Notes: a model not told the origin generated them from the letters alone. Positions 9,285 to 19,083 are shown, numbered from the stretch's first letter. The stretch is DNA of 64,000 nt from a bacterium (GCA_016124945.1 WGMT01000003.1:1-64000), one strand, 5' to 3'. Numbers and translations are program-made.

Positions 9285-9968
9285 ATGCTAAATCCGTTTC
9301 TACGAGTTAACTTCCACGTGACGGCGACGCTGCTGGTCGCTGTCCTGGTATTGGTGGGGTGTGCTACGCCACCGGCTGCGCCGTCCACCACAGTTGACAC
9401 AACACCCGCGGCCACAACCACACCTCAAGCCGAAACAGAGCCAAGTGAAGACGCACCTGCCGTCAGCGCACGTGTCACTGCTGACGAAGCACCCGCAACG
9501 TCGCCCATCTTCCTAAGCATTGCCGAAATCGACATGAATGTTGCCGTCTCCCCTATGACCTGGCGTGTCATCGAAACTGACGGCGTACGTACCACCGCCT
9601 GGCTTTTGCCGCAGAGCGGCGCAGGTTGGCACCCCAACAGCGCCGGCGCAGGCGGTGAAGGCAACGTGGTGATCTCCGGCCATCAATTGCTGGGCGATGC
9701 ACCCTTTGCGCCTATTGCGTTGGGCGACATCGCTCCCGAGCAGGAGATCGTCCTGACCGATGCCGAAGGTAACAGCTTTACGTACGTGGTCACCGAAGTT
9801 ACCGATCCGCTGCCGATTCCCGATTCTTTGAGCGAAGAACAAGATCTGGCCGCCGAGTATGCAGCCCCCACCGCCGTGCCATCGCTCACGTTGATCAGCG
9901 GCTGGCCCGATTTCTCTACAACCCACCGTGTGATCGTACGCGCCGAACTTGTCTCCGACGCGCCGTAA
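9285..9968 (+). CDS. Sortase-fold lipoprotein lacking the catalytic cysteine
   Basis: A 227-residue protein starting at ATG 9285. A signal sequence with lipobox-like LVLVGCATP is followed by a Thr/Pro/Ala-rich linker, then a sortase domain. The conserved His is present in NVVISGHQ (His133) and the Arg in THRVIVRA (Arg215). The TLxTC motif reads LTLISGWP, so Gly206 stands where the nucleophilic Cys should be (codon GGC, one base from TGC). As read, it cannot be a normal transpeptidase; it may be a binding or scaffold protein. It heads a co-directional envelope gene group. No LPXTG-type substrate was seen in the window. A sequencing error at this base is possible. Confidence 0.8.
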   Translation: MLNPFLRVNFHVTATLLVAVLVLVGCATPPAAPSTTVDTTPAATTTPQAETEPSEDAPAVSARVTADEAPATSPIFLSIAEIDMNVAVSPMTWRVIETDGVRTTAWLLPQSGAGWHPNSAGAGGEGNVVISGHQLLGDAPFAPIALGDIAPEQEIVLTDAEGNSFTYVVTEVTDPLPIPDSLSEEQDLAAEYAAPTAVPSLTLISGWPDFSTTHRVIVRAELVSDAP

Positions 9969-9984
9969 TCCACCCCATCCGCGC

Positions 9985-11667
9985 ATGGACGCCCTGATCA
10001 TGTCGCAGCCCGCCGCTGCCCACACCGCCCCATTGCGTTGCACCGTCGTCGTCCCCGTCTACAACGGCGCGAGGACCATTCAACGTTGTCTCGACGCGCT
10101 GGCGGCGCAGACGCTACCGGCGGAAGAGTTCGAGGTCATCGTTGTAAGCGACGGATCCACCGACGACACCGACGCCGTGGTGCAACGCTGGTTCGACAAA
10201 AACGGGCATAGCCACTGGCGGCTGGTGCGCCAGGCGAACGCCGGTCCTGGCGCGGCGCGCAACCATGGCGCAGACGAAGCCCAAGCCCCGCTGCTCCTCT
10301 TCACCGACGCTGACTGCGCGCCCCACCCCGACTGGGTGGCGGCCATGCTCAACGTCTTCGCCGATCCTTCTGTGGCGGGGGCCAAGGGCGTCTATTCTAC
10401 GCGGCAGACGGCGCCGGCGCCCCTGTTTGTCCAGGCCGAATACGAAGATCGCTACGATCGCATGCTCGGCCAGGAGCGCATCGACTTCATCGACACCTAC
10501 TCAGCGGCGTACCGTCGTCATGTCTTTTGCGAAAACGGCGGCTTTGACACCATTTTCACCACCGCCAGCGTCGAGGATCAAGAGCTGAGCTTCCGCATTG
10601 CAGCCAAGGGCTATCGGCTCGTCTTTACGCCGGATGCCAAAGTGGAGCACATCCACGACGAAAATCTAGCCGAATATTGCCGCCGCAAATACTTCATCGG
10701 CTTTTGGAAAGCGCTGCTCACCCGCTGGCACCCAGAACGGGTGGTTCAAGACAGCCACACGCCACAGGTGCTCAAAGTGCAAATGCTGCTCTGGGGCGCA
10801 ATTCTAGGACTGCTCCCAGTCGCCTTGCTGGGGACGATCCAGCCCATCTTCCAATTGGCGGGGTGGGGTCTACTCCTGGCGCTGCTCGTCTTCTTAATCA
10901 CCACGCTGCCCTTTGTGACCAAACTGGCGCGGCGTTCGTGGCGTCTGGCTGCGCTGGGGCCGGTGATGTTGGCAGCGCGGTCGCTTTCGCTAGGACTGGG
11001 CTACGTCGTCGGCACCGTCCACTTCGCAGGGACGTTGCCCGGCCAACGGGAACCGGTGATTCCTGGGTGGAAGCGCCTGATCAAGCGCGGTATGGACATC
11101 CTCGGCGCGCTGATCGGCCTGGCGATGTCCACGCCATTCATCTTGATCGCCGCCCTCGCCATCAAACTCGATTCACCGGGACCAATCTTCTACGTACAGA
11201 CGCGTATCGGCGAACACGGTCGCCCCTTCCGCATCGTCAAACTGCGCAGCATGACCTACGACGCCGACCGCAAACTCGATCAGTTGATCAACCTGGACGA
11301 ATTGCCCGAACCGGCCTATAAGTTACCCAATGATCCGCGAGTGACACGGGTTGGCTCACTGCTGCGGCGGAGCAGCCTCGACGAAACGCCCCAGTTTTGG
11401 AACGTTCTACGTGGGGAGATGAGCCTGGTTGGTCCTCGCCCCGAAGCAGAACAGTTGGTGCAGCGTTACAACGATCACCAGCGACGGCGCTTGCTCGTGA
11501 AACCCGGCCTCACAGGCCCCATGCAGGTGAGCGGTCGCGGCGATCTCCCCTTCACCGATCGGCTACGGCTGGAACTCGACTATATCGAACATTACAGCCT
11601 ACGCCGCGACATCGAAATCATTCTACGCACCTTGCCCGCCGTGTGGGTAGGCAAGGGCGCCCGGTAA
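9985..11667 (+). CDS. Bifunctional GT2 glycosyltransferase / monotopic phosphoglycosyltransferase
   Basis: A 560-residue fusion. Residues ~10-250 form a GT-A family 2 glycosyltransferase ([27 protein letters not shown], later [10 protein letters not shown]). Hydrophobic membrane segments lie around 265-350. From ~366 there is a polyprenyl-phosphate sugar-phosphotransferase domain ([43 protein letters not shown]), with the Asp-Glu catalytic dyad in SSLDETPQ at about 466-467. The C-terminal half would load a sugar-1-phosphate on undecaprenyl phosphate and the N-terminal half could add a second sugar. The start may be ATG 9985 or 10000; neither has a strong Shine-Dalgarno. It follows the sortase-like gene by 16 bp. 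Confidence 0.9.
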   Translation: MDALIMSQPAAAHTAPLRCTVVVPVYNGARTIQRCLDALAAQTLPAEEFEVIVVSDGSTDDTDAVVQRWFDKNGHSHWRLVRQANAGPGAARNHGADEAQAPLLLFTDADCAPHPDWVAAMLNVFADPSVAGAKGVYSTRQTAPAPLFVQAEYEDRYDRMLGQERIDFIDTYSAAYRRHVFCENGGFDTIFTTASVEDQELSFRIAAKGYRLVFTPDAKVEHIHDENLAEYCRRKYFIGFWKALLTRWHPERVVQDSHTPQVLKVQMLLWGAILGLLPVALLGTIQPIFQLAGWGLLLALLVFLITTLPFVTKLARRSWRLAALGPVMLAARSLSLGLGYVVGTVHFAGTLPGQREPVIPGWKRLIKRGMDILGALIGLAMSTPFILIAALAIKLDSPGPIFYVQTRIGEHGRPFRIVKLRSMTYDADRKLDQLINLDELPEPAYKLPNDPRVTRVGSLLRRSSLDETPQFWNVLRGEMSLVGPRPEAEQLVQRYNDHQRRRLLVKPGLTGPMQVSGRGDLPFTDRLRLELDYIEHYSLRRDIEIILRTLPAVWVGKGAR

Positions 11668-11706
11668 CATTCGCCTTGTGATTCATCGCAGGAAAGCAGA
11701 GGAACC

Positions 11707-12540
11707 ATGAACAGAAACCGAGTCGTCTCGAAACACCTTGTCCGTCTTGCGCGCTTGCTCCTGAAGCAGTGGCCGCTTGCCATTGCGCTGGTTATGCTGA
11801 GTCTGGCCTTCTTCTCCAACCCCGCGCAAGCCGAAAGGCGGCAGCAGACAGTGCCGATCCCGACACCGACGCCTACCAACACGTCGGTGCCGGCCAGCAC
11901 AGCGACATTTACGCCAGCGCCGCCTACCAACACACCTGTGCCGCCGCCGGCCACCAACACGCCGGTGCCACCTACCAATACACCGGCGCCGCCCACCAAC
12001 ACGCCTCGGCCAGGGGAAACGCCTCCGCCGACGAATACGCCCGTGCCCCCCACGGCCACGAACACACCAGCGCCCACCAACACGTCGACCAGGACACCCA
12101 CAGCTACCCGTACCCCAGGGACAGTGGTGACACCCTCCTTCACCATGTTCCTGGAAATGGACGCACCGTTCGGCGCGCTACCAGGCCAGGAAATTGAGAT
12201 TGTCTACATCGTCACCAATCCGTCGACGAGCAGCGCAACCAATGTTCGGGTGCGCAACCGGCTACCCGAAGCGTTCACACTCGTCTCTGCCGAAGCGGAC
12301 GATAATGGCACCGCCACCCTCGAAACCGAGACAGACGGTTCTACCGTCGTCCTCTTTGATTGGGCCACGCTGGGGCCGAATGAATCCACCACCGCCACGT
12401 TGACCGTCACCGTGGCCGAGGACGCCCTCCCCGGCGATGTCATCGACAATCTGGCTGTGGCCTTTGCCGAAAATGGTGCACCCTACACAGCCGGTGTCAG
12501 CATCGGCTTACCGCCCGCTATCCTACCCGGTTTCAACTAA
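11707..12540 (+). CDS. Secreted Thr/Pro-stalk protein with DUF11 domain
   Basis: A 277-residue exported protein. An N-terminal signal peptide (hydrophobic ~20-35, AQA cleavage-like site) is followed by ~95 residues of low-complexity Thr/Pro/Asn repeats (NTPVPP, NTPAPP units). Residues ~145-277 form one DUF11-type beta-sandwich (VTNPSTSSATNVRVRNRLPE). There is no C-terminal anchor or sorting motif. Such Thr-rich stalks are likely O-glycosylation sites, and the next gene is a DUF2723 protein of the kind proposed to transfer sugars to proteins; the link is inferred from adjacency. The stalk-DUF11 order is common in Chloroflexota surface proteins. Confidence 0.82.
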   Translation: MNRNRVVSKHLVRLARLLLKQWPLAIALVMLSLAFFSNPAQAERRQQTVPIPTPTPTNTSVPASTATFTPAPPTNTPVPPPATNTPVPPTNTPAPPTNTPRPGETPPPTNTPVPPTATNTPAPTNTSTRTPTATRTPGTVVTPSFTMFLEMDAPFGALPGQEIEIVYIVTNPSTSSATNVRVRNRLPEAFTLVSAEADDNGTATLETETDGSTVVLFDWATLGPNESTTATLTVTVAEDALPGDVIDNLAVAFAENGAPYTAGVSIGLPPAILPGFN

Positions 12541-12548
12541 CTTGTGAC

Positions 12549-14117
12549 GTGGAAATTGATCAACGGCTGAGCAAATCACCCCTCATGGAGGGCAAAATTT
12601 ATATTTGGACCGGCCCCGTCGCTGCCCTGGCAACGACGGGGTTGGCATTTTCACTTTACTTTTTCACCCTCGCGCCAGGGCTGACGTGGGCCAACTTTGG
12701 GGCCGACGGCGGGGAGTTGCTGGCAACGGCAGTAAGCAACGGCGTACCCCACCCGCCTGGCTATCCACTCTACATTTTGCTGCTACAAGGTTGGCTGGCG
12801 CTGTGGGGCGCGATCCTTCCCGGCAGTGATCTGGCCTGGCGTGGCAACCTGCTGAGCGCCATCGCCGCGGCGCTCAGTTGTGGGGTGACGACACTGTTGG
12901 TTTATCGCTTCCTGGCGCCGTCGCGCACGTATGCCTGGCTTTACGCCATATTGGCCGGCGGCATGTGGTGCGTTGCGCCGCTGCTGTGGGGTCAGGCGCT
13001 GATCACTGAAGTCTACGCCGTCCACGCTCTGCTCTTTGCCTTGTTGGCTTGGGCCACCCTCGACCCATCCCCGTTGACCGTCCAACAGCGTAGCCTGCGT
13101 TTGGGTATTGTGATTGGGCTAGGCATTGCCCATCATTTGACGCTGCTCCTGCTACTGCCCGCTGTCTTCTACTGGCTATGGCAGATGCCGGAACACCCGC
13201 TACGCCGCGTCCGGTTTTGGATCACTTTTGCCGTTGCGATCCTGCCGGGGATCTTGCTCTATTTGCGCATCCCCTGGGTAGCGATGCAAGCGCCACCGAT
13301 TAACTGGGGATATGCCAACACCCTCGCCAACTTCTGGTGGCTGGTCAGCGGCGAAGCCTACCGCCCCTACCTAGCCGGGTTGACAGTCGCCGATCTACTG
13401 CCGAGGTTGAGCCAGTGGGCGGCAGTCATCACCGAACAGTACACGCCTGCCGGTTTCGCGTTGGGCATGGTGGGGCTATACGCCTTCGACCAGAGCCGTC
13501 CTCGCTGGCGAACATTTTGCTTGATCTGGCTAACGCCGGTCAGCCTTTACACGATGGCCTACAACACCGTAGACAGCAGCATCTATCTACTGCCGGTGAT
13601 CTGGCTGATCGCCCTGTGGATACCCGAAGGGTGTGTGTTGATCAGCGAACAGGTGCGCCGTCGTGCCACTGTCTCGGCACTCTTAGCGACAGTGGCAGCC
13701 GCTGCCCTAATTTTGACAGCAATCCGCCTGCCCGACTACGCTTTACAGCGCGACGACAAAGCCGAGTCTTACCTGGCCGAGTTAAATCAAACGCTTGTAC
13801 CGGGTAGTGTCGTTTTTAGCAGCGCTGACGCGGAGACTTTCACACTCTGGTACGGCGCGTATGGCGACGGTTCGCTACAAGTCACCGCGCCGGATCTGAT
13901 TTTGATTAACGCAGCGCTCTTTCAATTTGATTGGTATCGCGACTTGTTGGCCGATGTCTACCCACAGTTGCCCGGCGTGGAAAGCCGCAGCATCGAGACG
14001 ATCCTGGTAGCGAGTGCGGCAGAACGGCCTGTCTTTTTTACTGAAGTTGTCTACCCGGCAGTACAAGATCACCTTACGCCGGTAGGTTCTCTCTGGCGTT
14101 ATTCCGTGCAGCCCTAA
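12549..14117 (+). CDS. DUF2723 multi-pass membrane glycosyltransferase-like protein
   Basis: A 522-residue protein with about ten hydrophobic segments. The family signature is clear near the N-terminus: an acidic motif in NFGADGGELLATA followed by GVPHPPGYPLYILL, as in DUF2723/TMEM260 proteins, which have a GT-C-like fold (human TMEM260 is a protein O-mannosyltransferase). A soluble domain forms the last ~130 residues. A GTG at 12549 gives the longest form; an ATG at 12585 is a possible alternative. It follows the stalk protein by 8 bp and is very likely co-transcribed. Donor and acceptor are unknown. A short CCTAAAATC/GATTTTAGG inverted repeat (14113-14121, 14179-14187) overlaps the stop. 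Confidence 0.85.
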   Translation: MEIDQRLSKSPLMEGKIYIWTGPVAALATTGLAFSLYFFTLAPGLTWANFGADGGELLATAVSNGVPHPPGYPLYILLLQGWLALWGAILPGSDLAWRGNLLSAIAAALSCGVTTLLVYRFLAPSRTYAWLYAILAGGMWCVAPLLWGQALITEVYAVHALLFALLAWATLDPSPLTVQQRSLRLGIVIGLGIAHHLTLLLLLPAVFYWLWQMPEHPLRRVRFWITFAVAILPGILLYLRIPWVAMQAPPINWGYANTLANFWWLVSGEAYRPYLAGLTVADLLPRLSQWAAVITEQYTPAGFALGMVGLYAFDQSRPRWRTFCLIWLTPVSLYTMAYNTVDSSIYLLPVIWLIALWIPEGCVLISEQVRRRATVSALLATVAAAALILTAIRLPDYALQRDDKAESYLAELNQTLVPGSVVFSSADAETFTLWYGAYGDGSLQVTAPDLILINAALFQFDWYRDLLADVYPQLPGVESRSIETILVASAAERPVFFTEVVYPAVQDHLTPVGSLWRYSVQP

Positions 14118-14220
14118 AATCCATCCTGAAAGCCGGTTGTGGGTTCACGCTTTTTCTCACAGGCGACTCGGCACAGAAGATTTTAGGATAGACACTTACT
14201 CTTGAACGAGGAACCCCTCA

Positions 14221-16155
14221 ATGTTTGCCCACAATATCGATCTCAATGAGCCGTCCGGCGCGTCGGTGACGAAGACGAGCACGGTACAGCAAGCCAAAGA
14301 GCCTGTGCATCAACTGAATCGTGTGCAGAGAATAGCAGTTTGGATCCTCAGTGCACTGCTGGTCATCGGTGTTGGATGGTTTGCCTACAAAATGGTGCGC
14401 ATCACCCTTTACGGCTGGAACGCCTACCAGAACAGCATGACCATCCTTTCCACAGCCCGCAACAGCGCAGACAGCGCGGATCTGGTCGCACTTCAGCCTG
14501 AAATGGCGCAACTTGCTGTCGCCGTTGCCGGCATTGAACAGCAGGCACGTCCTTTTGCGCCGCTACTCCGCTCGCTACAAGGATGGACTCCCTACGGCGC
14601 CACCCTGGCCGCCGGGCCGGATCTGCTTGTCGCCGGGGCCGAGTTGACAGCCATCGGCGCCGACGCATTCGATCTGCTGGCGCCCGTCCTCACCGCGGAG
14701 GATGGCAACCCGCTCGACGCGTTGGTTGCTGTGGTCGATGCCAACCCAGCTCGTTTCGCCGCAATGGCCGAACGTGCCGCACGCGCCAACACGGCACTGT
14801 TGGCCGTACCGGCGGAGCAAATTCACCCTGCACTGAGCGGCCCACTGGCGCAGGTACAGTCACTTTCGCCCATGATGTCGCCGTCGATGCAGGCGGCACA
14901 AGCTGTCCCCGATCTACTGGGGATGCGTAGGCCCGTCACTTATTTGATCCTTTTTCAGAACAACCACGAGTTGCGCGGCACCGGCGGATTCATCAGCGCA
15001 GCCGGCGCGTTGACCATCAACCGCGGCCGCATCGAGGATCTCGTCACTGAAAACGCCTACGATGTCTTCAGCGACACCCTGGAATATTCCGCGGCGCCTG
15101 ACGCCATGCAGAAATACCTCAAGAGTGAGATCCTCGTCTTCCGCGACGCCAACTGGTCGCCCGACCTGCCCACCAGTGGGCGCACCGCCATTCAGCTCTA
15201 CGAACAGGTGCGTGATGTGGAGATCGACGGCGTTGTCACCGTAGACCTGAATGCAGTGGAGTTGATCGTCGACGCGCTGGGAGGCATTAACATTGAAGGG
15301 GTCGAAGAGACGATCACCGGCGCCAACGTGGTAGACATCATCAAAGAACTGTGGGGCAATCCCCTCGACACCGACGCCACCACCAATACCAACTGGAGCG
15401 ATTGGTACGATTCACGCAAAGATTTTGTCCCTGTGCTGGCAGGGGCGATGTTGGATCGGCTGGAATCACGCAACTTCAACTTCATGCGTGTGGTTGCCGC
15501 TGGCACCGAAGCACTGGACAACCGCAGCATCCAGATCTGGCTCGATAACCCACAGGCAATGGCGCAGTTTGCCGCCGTAGGCTGGGACGGCGCGCTGCGT
15601 CCAGTGGCCGGGGCCGACTACCTGGCGCTGGTGGACACCAATGTCGGCTTCAACAAAGTCAACGCCGTGGTGACACGTGAGATCAGCTACACCGTCACCT
15701 GGCCCGAGAATGAGGACGGCCCTGCCCAGGCCACGGCCAAGATCACCTACGTTCACCCTGTGGCCAAGCCCGGCCATGTCTGCGACGACACCCCTCGCTA
15801 CGGCGACACCTACGACGACATGATCGAACGCTGTTACTTCAACTATATCCGGCTCTATGTGCCGCGCAACAGCCGCCTGATCAGCATCAACGGCGTGGAG
15901 GAAGACTCGGTGAGCAGCCGGCGCGGTGAAGCGCGCACCCAGGTCTTCACAGGCTACTTCATCATGAAGCCAGGATCGGTGCACACCGTCACCTTCACCT
16001 ACGAACTGCCTGCAGCGATTGAGGAGGAATCCTACCGAATCATCGCCCAGCGCCAATCGGGGTCAGGGCCCCTGCCGATGCGCTGGCAAATCGGTGATGG
16101 ACAGGCGGAGCGAACGGTAATCGAGGGGAATTGGTTGGACTGGACAAACGATTGA
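14221..16155 (+). CDS. DUF4012 membrane-anchored protein
   Basis: A 644-residue protein. A short cytoplasmic N-terminus is followed by one membrane segment (~36-60) and a large extracellular region. The DUF4012 core is recognisable: YLILFQNNHELRGTGGFIS, VFRDANWSPDLPTSG and VDLNAVELIVDALGGI. DUF4012 proteins are frequent in Actinobacteria and Chloroflexota exopolysaccharide loci and resemble LytR-CpsA-Psr proteins in parts (the NW.PD and D.DG segments), which suggests a role in attaching or processing surface glycan; this is inference. A GAGGAA Shine-Dalgarno precedes ATG 14221. It is the last gene of the group and ends just before a perfect hairpin. Confidence 0.88.
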   Translation: MFAHNIDLNEPSGASVTKTSTVQQAKEPVHQLNRVQRIAVWILSALLVIGVGWFAYKMVRITLYGWNAYQNSMTILSTARNSADSADLVALQPEMAQLAVAVAGIEQQARPFAPLLRSLQGWTPYGATLAAGPDLLVAGAELTAIGADAFDLLAPVLTAEDGNPLDALVAVVDANPARFAAMAERAARANTALLAVPAEQIHPALSGPLAQVQSLSPMMSPSMQAAQAVPDLLGMRRPVTYLILFQNNHELRGTGGFISAAGALTINRGRIEDLVTENAYDVFSDTLEYSAAPDAMQKYLKSEILVFRDANWSPDLPTSGRTAIQLYEQVRDVEIDGVVTVDLNAVELIVDALGGINIEGVEETITGANVVDIIKELWGNPLDTDATTNTNWSDWYDSRKDFVPVLAGAMLDRLESRNFNFMRVVAAGTEALDNRSIQIWLDNPQAMAQFAAVGWDGALRPVAGADYLALVDTNVGFNKVNAVVTREISYTVTWPENEDGPAQATAKITYVHPVAKPGHVCDDTPRYGDTYDDMIERCYFNYIRLYVPRNSRLISINGVEEDSVSSRRGEARTQVFTGYFIMKPGSVHTVTFTYELPAAIEEESYRIIAQRQSGSGPLPMRWQIGDGQAERTVIEGNWLDWTND

Positions 16156-16162
16156 GTGAAGG

Positions 16163-16219
16163 AATGAATGATGAATGAAGATTGGGTAGACTACGCCCAA
16201 TCTTCATTCATCATTCATT
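16163..16219. terminator. Perfect 24-bp-arm hairpin with T-run, convergent genes
   Basis: Arms 16163-16186 and 16196-16219 are perfect complements (unit AATGAATGA, then AAGATTGGG), with a 9-base loop and a following TTTTTTATATTTT. It fits an intrinsic terminator for the DUF4012 gene and, on the other strand, sits just behind the apgM stop. The arms match those at 53673-53760. Confidence 0.8.
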
Positions 16220-16228
16220 TTTTATATT

Positions 16229-17458
16229 TTATGCTCCGAAACGCTTGAGCCTTCCTGCGTGGCTCATGGCCTGGGGCATGAGGTTGGTGGCGTGAAAGAC
16301 GCCCATACTGCCCTGCCCAGCAGCAGTCTCACCAAACTCGGTGACGGCATCGGGGCGGGCAAGCGGGCTCCAGAAGAGGGTGGGGACGGGGTGCCAGCTA
16401 TGGCTGCGCATCTTAGCCGGCGTGCTGTGATCCCCGGTTACAATGACTACACCTGGGTTCAGCGCCAAAATGCGCGGAATCAGTTCATCGACCACTTCGA
16501 TTTCGTGGACTTTGGCGTCGAAGTTGCCATCTTCGCCGTAGCTGTCTGTCTTTTTGACGTGGATGAAGAAGAAATCGTAGTCGTTCCACACCCGTTCCAG
16601 CGCGTCGATTTCATGGCTGGGGCGATCTCCCTCAAAGTCAACCACATCCATCCCCACCAGGCTGGCGACACCTTTGTACATGGGGTAAGCGGCAATTACA
16701 GCCGCCTTCAACCCGTAAATTTCCGTTAAGAGCGGCAGGCCGGGGTCTTTGGCAATGCCGCGCAGATTCAGACAGTTGGCGCGTTCCTCGTCGGCCAGCA
16801 CTTCACGCGCCTTTTCGATCCATTGGTTAAGCAGATCAGCGCTGTGCTTCCCCTCTTCGCTGCCACTTTCGTCGGTGACGGGCAACGGCTTCTTGCCGGT
16901 TTCCAGCGGGTCAGTCTCTGTGAGGCTGCCACCCAGGCCCTGCCCACGCAGCACAAAAACAAAACGGTGTTCCTTCACGGGCTCTACAAACACCTGGTGG
17001 TCGGGGAACATGTCGCCGGTGGCGTCTTGCAGCTTCTTGCACAGGCGGATGCATTCGTCGGTAGGGATGCGCCCGGCGCGGCGGTCGGTGATGTAGCCGT
17101 CTTTGTTGGCGGTGGCAAAGTTGCCACGCGCTGCCAGATCGTTCGACGTCATGCGGAAGCCGATGCCCAGCGCTTCCAGCACACCACGCCCGATCTCATA
17201 GCGTATTGGGTCGTAGCCGAAGAGGCTCATGTGTGCAGGGCCGCTCCCGGGTTCTATGCCCAGGCGAATGGGTACACTCAAACCGCTCATTCCTTCGGCG
17301 GCCATTTTGTCGAGGTTGGGGGTCTTGGCCGTTTCCAACTCGCTCTTGCCGCCGGGCTGCATGGGTAACCCACCCAGTCCGTCCATCACCAGCAGTACAA
17401 TTTTATTGCCGCCCTGTTGGAGATCTCGCATCAGGTCGAATTCAGTAAAAGCAGACAT
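16229..17458 (-). CDS. apgM: 2,3-bisphosphoglycerate-independent phosphoglycerate mutase, archaeal type
   Basis: A 409-residue alkaline-phosphatase-superfamily enzyme interconverting 3- and 2-phosphoglycerate in glycolysis. The N-terminus KIVLLVMDGLGGLP carries the metal-binding Asp; TAKTPNLDKMA and GSGPAHMSLFGYDP are ApgM signatures, and the second metal site is in VIVTGDHSTP. The length and the GRGVLEALG segment separate it from the ~510-residue GpmI form. AAGGAG lies six bases before ATG 17458. It stands alone and is convergent with the DUF4012 gene. ApgM is mainly archaeal but is known from several bacterial phyla, Chloroflexota among them. Confidence 0.93.
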   Translation of the reverse strand: MSAFTEFDLMRDLQQGGNKIVLLVMDGLGGLPMQPGGKSELETAKTPNLDKMAAEGMSGLSVPIRLGIEPGSGPAHMSLFGYDPIRYEIGRGVLEALGIGFRMTSNDLAARGNFATANKDGYITDRRAGRIPTDECIRLCKKLQDATGDMFPDHQVFVEPVKEHRFVFVLRGQGLGGSLTETDPLETGKKPLPVTDESGSEEGKHSADLLNQWIEKAREVLADEERANCLNLRGIAKDPGLPLLTEIYGLKAAVIAAYPMYKGVASLVGMDVVDFEGDRPSHEIDALERVWNDYDFFFIHVKKTDSYGEDGNFDAKVHEIEVVDELIPRILALNPGVVIVTGDHSTPAKMRSHSWHPVPTLFWSPLARPDAVTEFGETAAGQGSMGVFHATNLMPQAMSHAGRLKRFGA

Positions 17459-17840
17459 ACACGCTCCTTGGGGAATAAAAAATGGATCGTCCAGAAGCAG
17501 TATAACATTGATGGAGGAAAAGAGGGATTGGGGGATTGACTAGGGCCATCGCGAACTCAAAAAGAAAAGGTTGACGGAAACGAAAAGGGCGTTCCCCTTA
17601 GGAAAGAAAGGGAACGTCAAATGAACGAGAACGCCTGGGGCGGATGACTGGGAATCGTTGGCGCCCCACACTTACAGGCATGAAACGTGGATGAAAAGGG
17701 TGTGAATTCGCATTCGTCGGTCGATTTTGATACAATGCCGCCACCGAATCGGCGCCGACGACGACAAACCAGATGAGGTGGAACTGGTGTGTATCGGCGG
17801 CGGATTGAGCAGATTTGAACAGATTCTGCTCTCCAGAATC
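17459..17840. other. Intergenic gap upstream of the CAP-LysM gene
   Basis: A 382-bp stretch between divergent genes. It holds a short hairpin (CGTTCCC at 17590-17596 against GGGAACG at 17610-17616) and a weak promoter candidate (TTCGCA 17707-17712, TACAAT 17731-17736, 18-base spacing) pointing into the CAP-LysM gene. I see no gene in it. Confidence 0.4.
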
Positions 17841-19037
17841 ATGGTGACCTATATGTATTTACGAATTACTCAGCGAGCCGGTATGCTCCTTCTACTGCTT
17901 CTGCTTTCGGCGCCGCTGATGTATACACGGGCCTGGGCAGCTCCGGATGCGGCTCCGTCTCTGGAACCGACAACAGAACTATCGCTGGATGCTCGCAAAG
18001 CGGCGTTGATCATCAATCAATTGCGTATTCAAGCGGGCCTTGCGCCTTTGGCTGTTCATCCACTTCTCAATCTAGCTGTAACAACCCACATTCACGACAT
18101 GGTGACCACAGGTTACTACGGGCACACCAGTCGCGACGGCAGCAATGTACACCAACGCATCAGCCGGACGGGGTATGGTATCGCCGGTTGGGCAGGTGAA
18201 AATTGGGCGGTTTCCGATACAGTAGAGCAGTCTATCCAGTGGTGGATGACGGATCCGCCGCACAGAGACAATGTCCTCGGGCGTGGGTACAAGGAGATGG
18301 GCGTCGGCGTCTATCCCCACCCCAAAGGATGGGGCCTGATCCTCGTAACCAACTTCACGACAGGCAGCAATAATCAAGAGAACGGTATCGTCCTTGTGCC
18401 GGAGACGGCAGATGCGCCGATGCCGTCTGTGGTGGTGGCGGCGGTGCCGACGGCGGCGCCCGTTGCCGTCCCTGCCGGTGGGATGCGTTACACGATCCGC
18501 CAGGGTGACACACTCTTTACGATTGGTCAACGGCACGGGCTAAGCTGGCAGGCTGTTGCCAACGCCAACGGCCTGGGTGAGTTTTCGGTGCTTAGCCTGG
18601 GGCAAGAGATTGTACTCCCTGGGGTCGCCGGCACACGGCAGACAACCACAGCCCCTGCCGTCACGCAGGGTGCACCGCTCACCCAGGGCCCGGGCGCAGT
18701 GACAGTCAACGACAAGTTCCACACGGTGGTAGAGGGTGATACCGTCTTTGCCATTGCCATACAGCACGGCCTCAACTGGCAGACGCTTGCCGCCTACAAT
18801 GGGCTTTCTAACAACGCCCTCTTGCAGATCGGCGACACCATTCGCATTCCAGCCCCAGCCATTGGCAAATCGAACAGCGTCACCGTTCCCAGCACCCGCC
18901 GCCATACGGTGCAAGCCGGTGAAACGCTATGGCGCATTGCTGCCGCCTACAACGTAGACTGGTACGAATTGATGCGTGTCAATGGGCTGGGCGAAAATTC
19001 TGTATTGTCGATTGGGCAGGAGATTCGGTTGCCGTAG
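17841..19037 (+). CDS. Secreted CAP (SCP/PR-1) domain protein with three LysM repeats
   Basis: About 398 residues from ATG 17841, chosen because it places a hydrophobic signal peptide (LLLLLLLSAPLMY, cleavage near AWA) at the N-terminus; ATG 17853 is an alternative. Residues ~45-185 form a CAP domain: LRIQAGLAPL, GYYGHTSRDG, GENWA and the WWMTDPPHRDNVL motif with His. Three LysM modules follow (YTIRQGDTLFTIG, HTVVEGDTVFAIA, HTVQAGETLWRIA), each ending IxLP or IxIP, joined by Thr/Ala/Pro linkers. LysM binds N-acetylglucosamine polymers, so the protein probably sits on peptidoglycan or another cell-surface glycan. An intrinsic terminator follows. Confidence 0.92.
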   Translation: MVTYMYLRITQRAGMLLLLLLLSAPLMYTRAWAAPDAAPSLEPTTELSLDARKAALIINQLRIQAGLAPLAVHPLLNLAVTTHIHDMVTTGYYGHTSRDGSNVHQRISRTGYGIAGWAGENWAVSDTVEQSIQWWMTDPPHRDNVLGRGYKEMGVGVYPHPKGWGLILVTNFTTGSNNQENGIVLVPETADAPMPSVVVAAVPTAAPVAVPAGGMRYTIRQGDTLFTIGQRHGLSWQAVANANGLGEFSVLSLGQEIVLPGVAGTRQTTTAPAVTQGAPLTQGPGAVTVNDKFHTVVEGDTVFAIAIQHGLNWQTLAAYNGLSNNALLQIGDTIRIPAPAIGKSNSVTVPSTRRHTVQAGETLWRIAAAYNVDWYELMRVNGLGENSVLSIGQEIRLP

Positions 19038-19083
19038 CAGAGAAAATGACTGAGAACGGACAATTGACAGAGTGGTAAAGATC

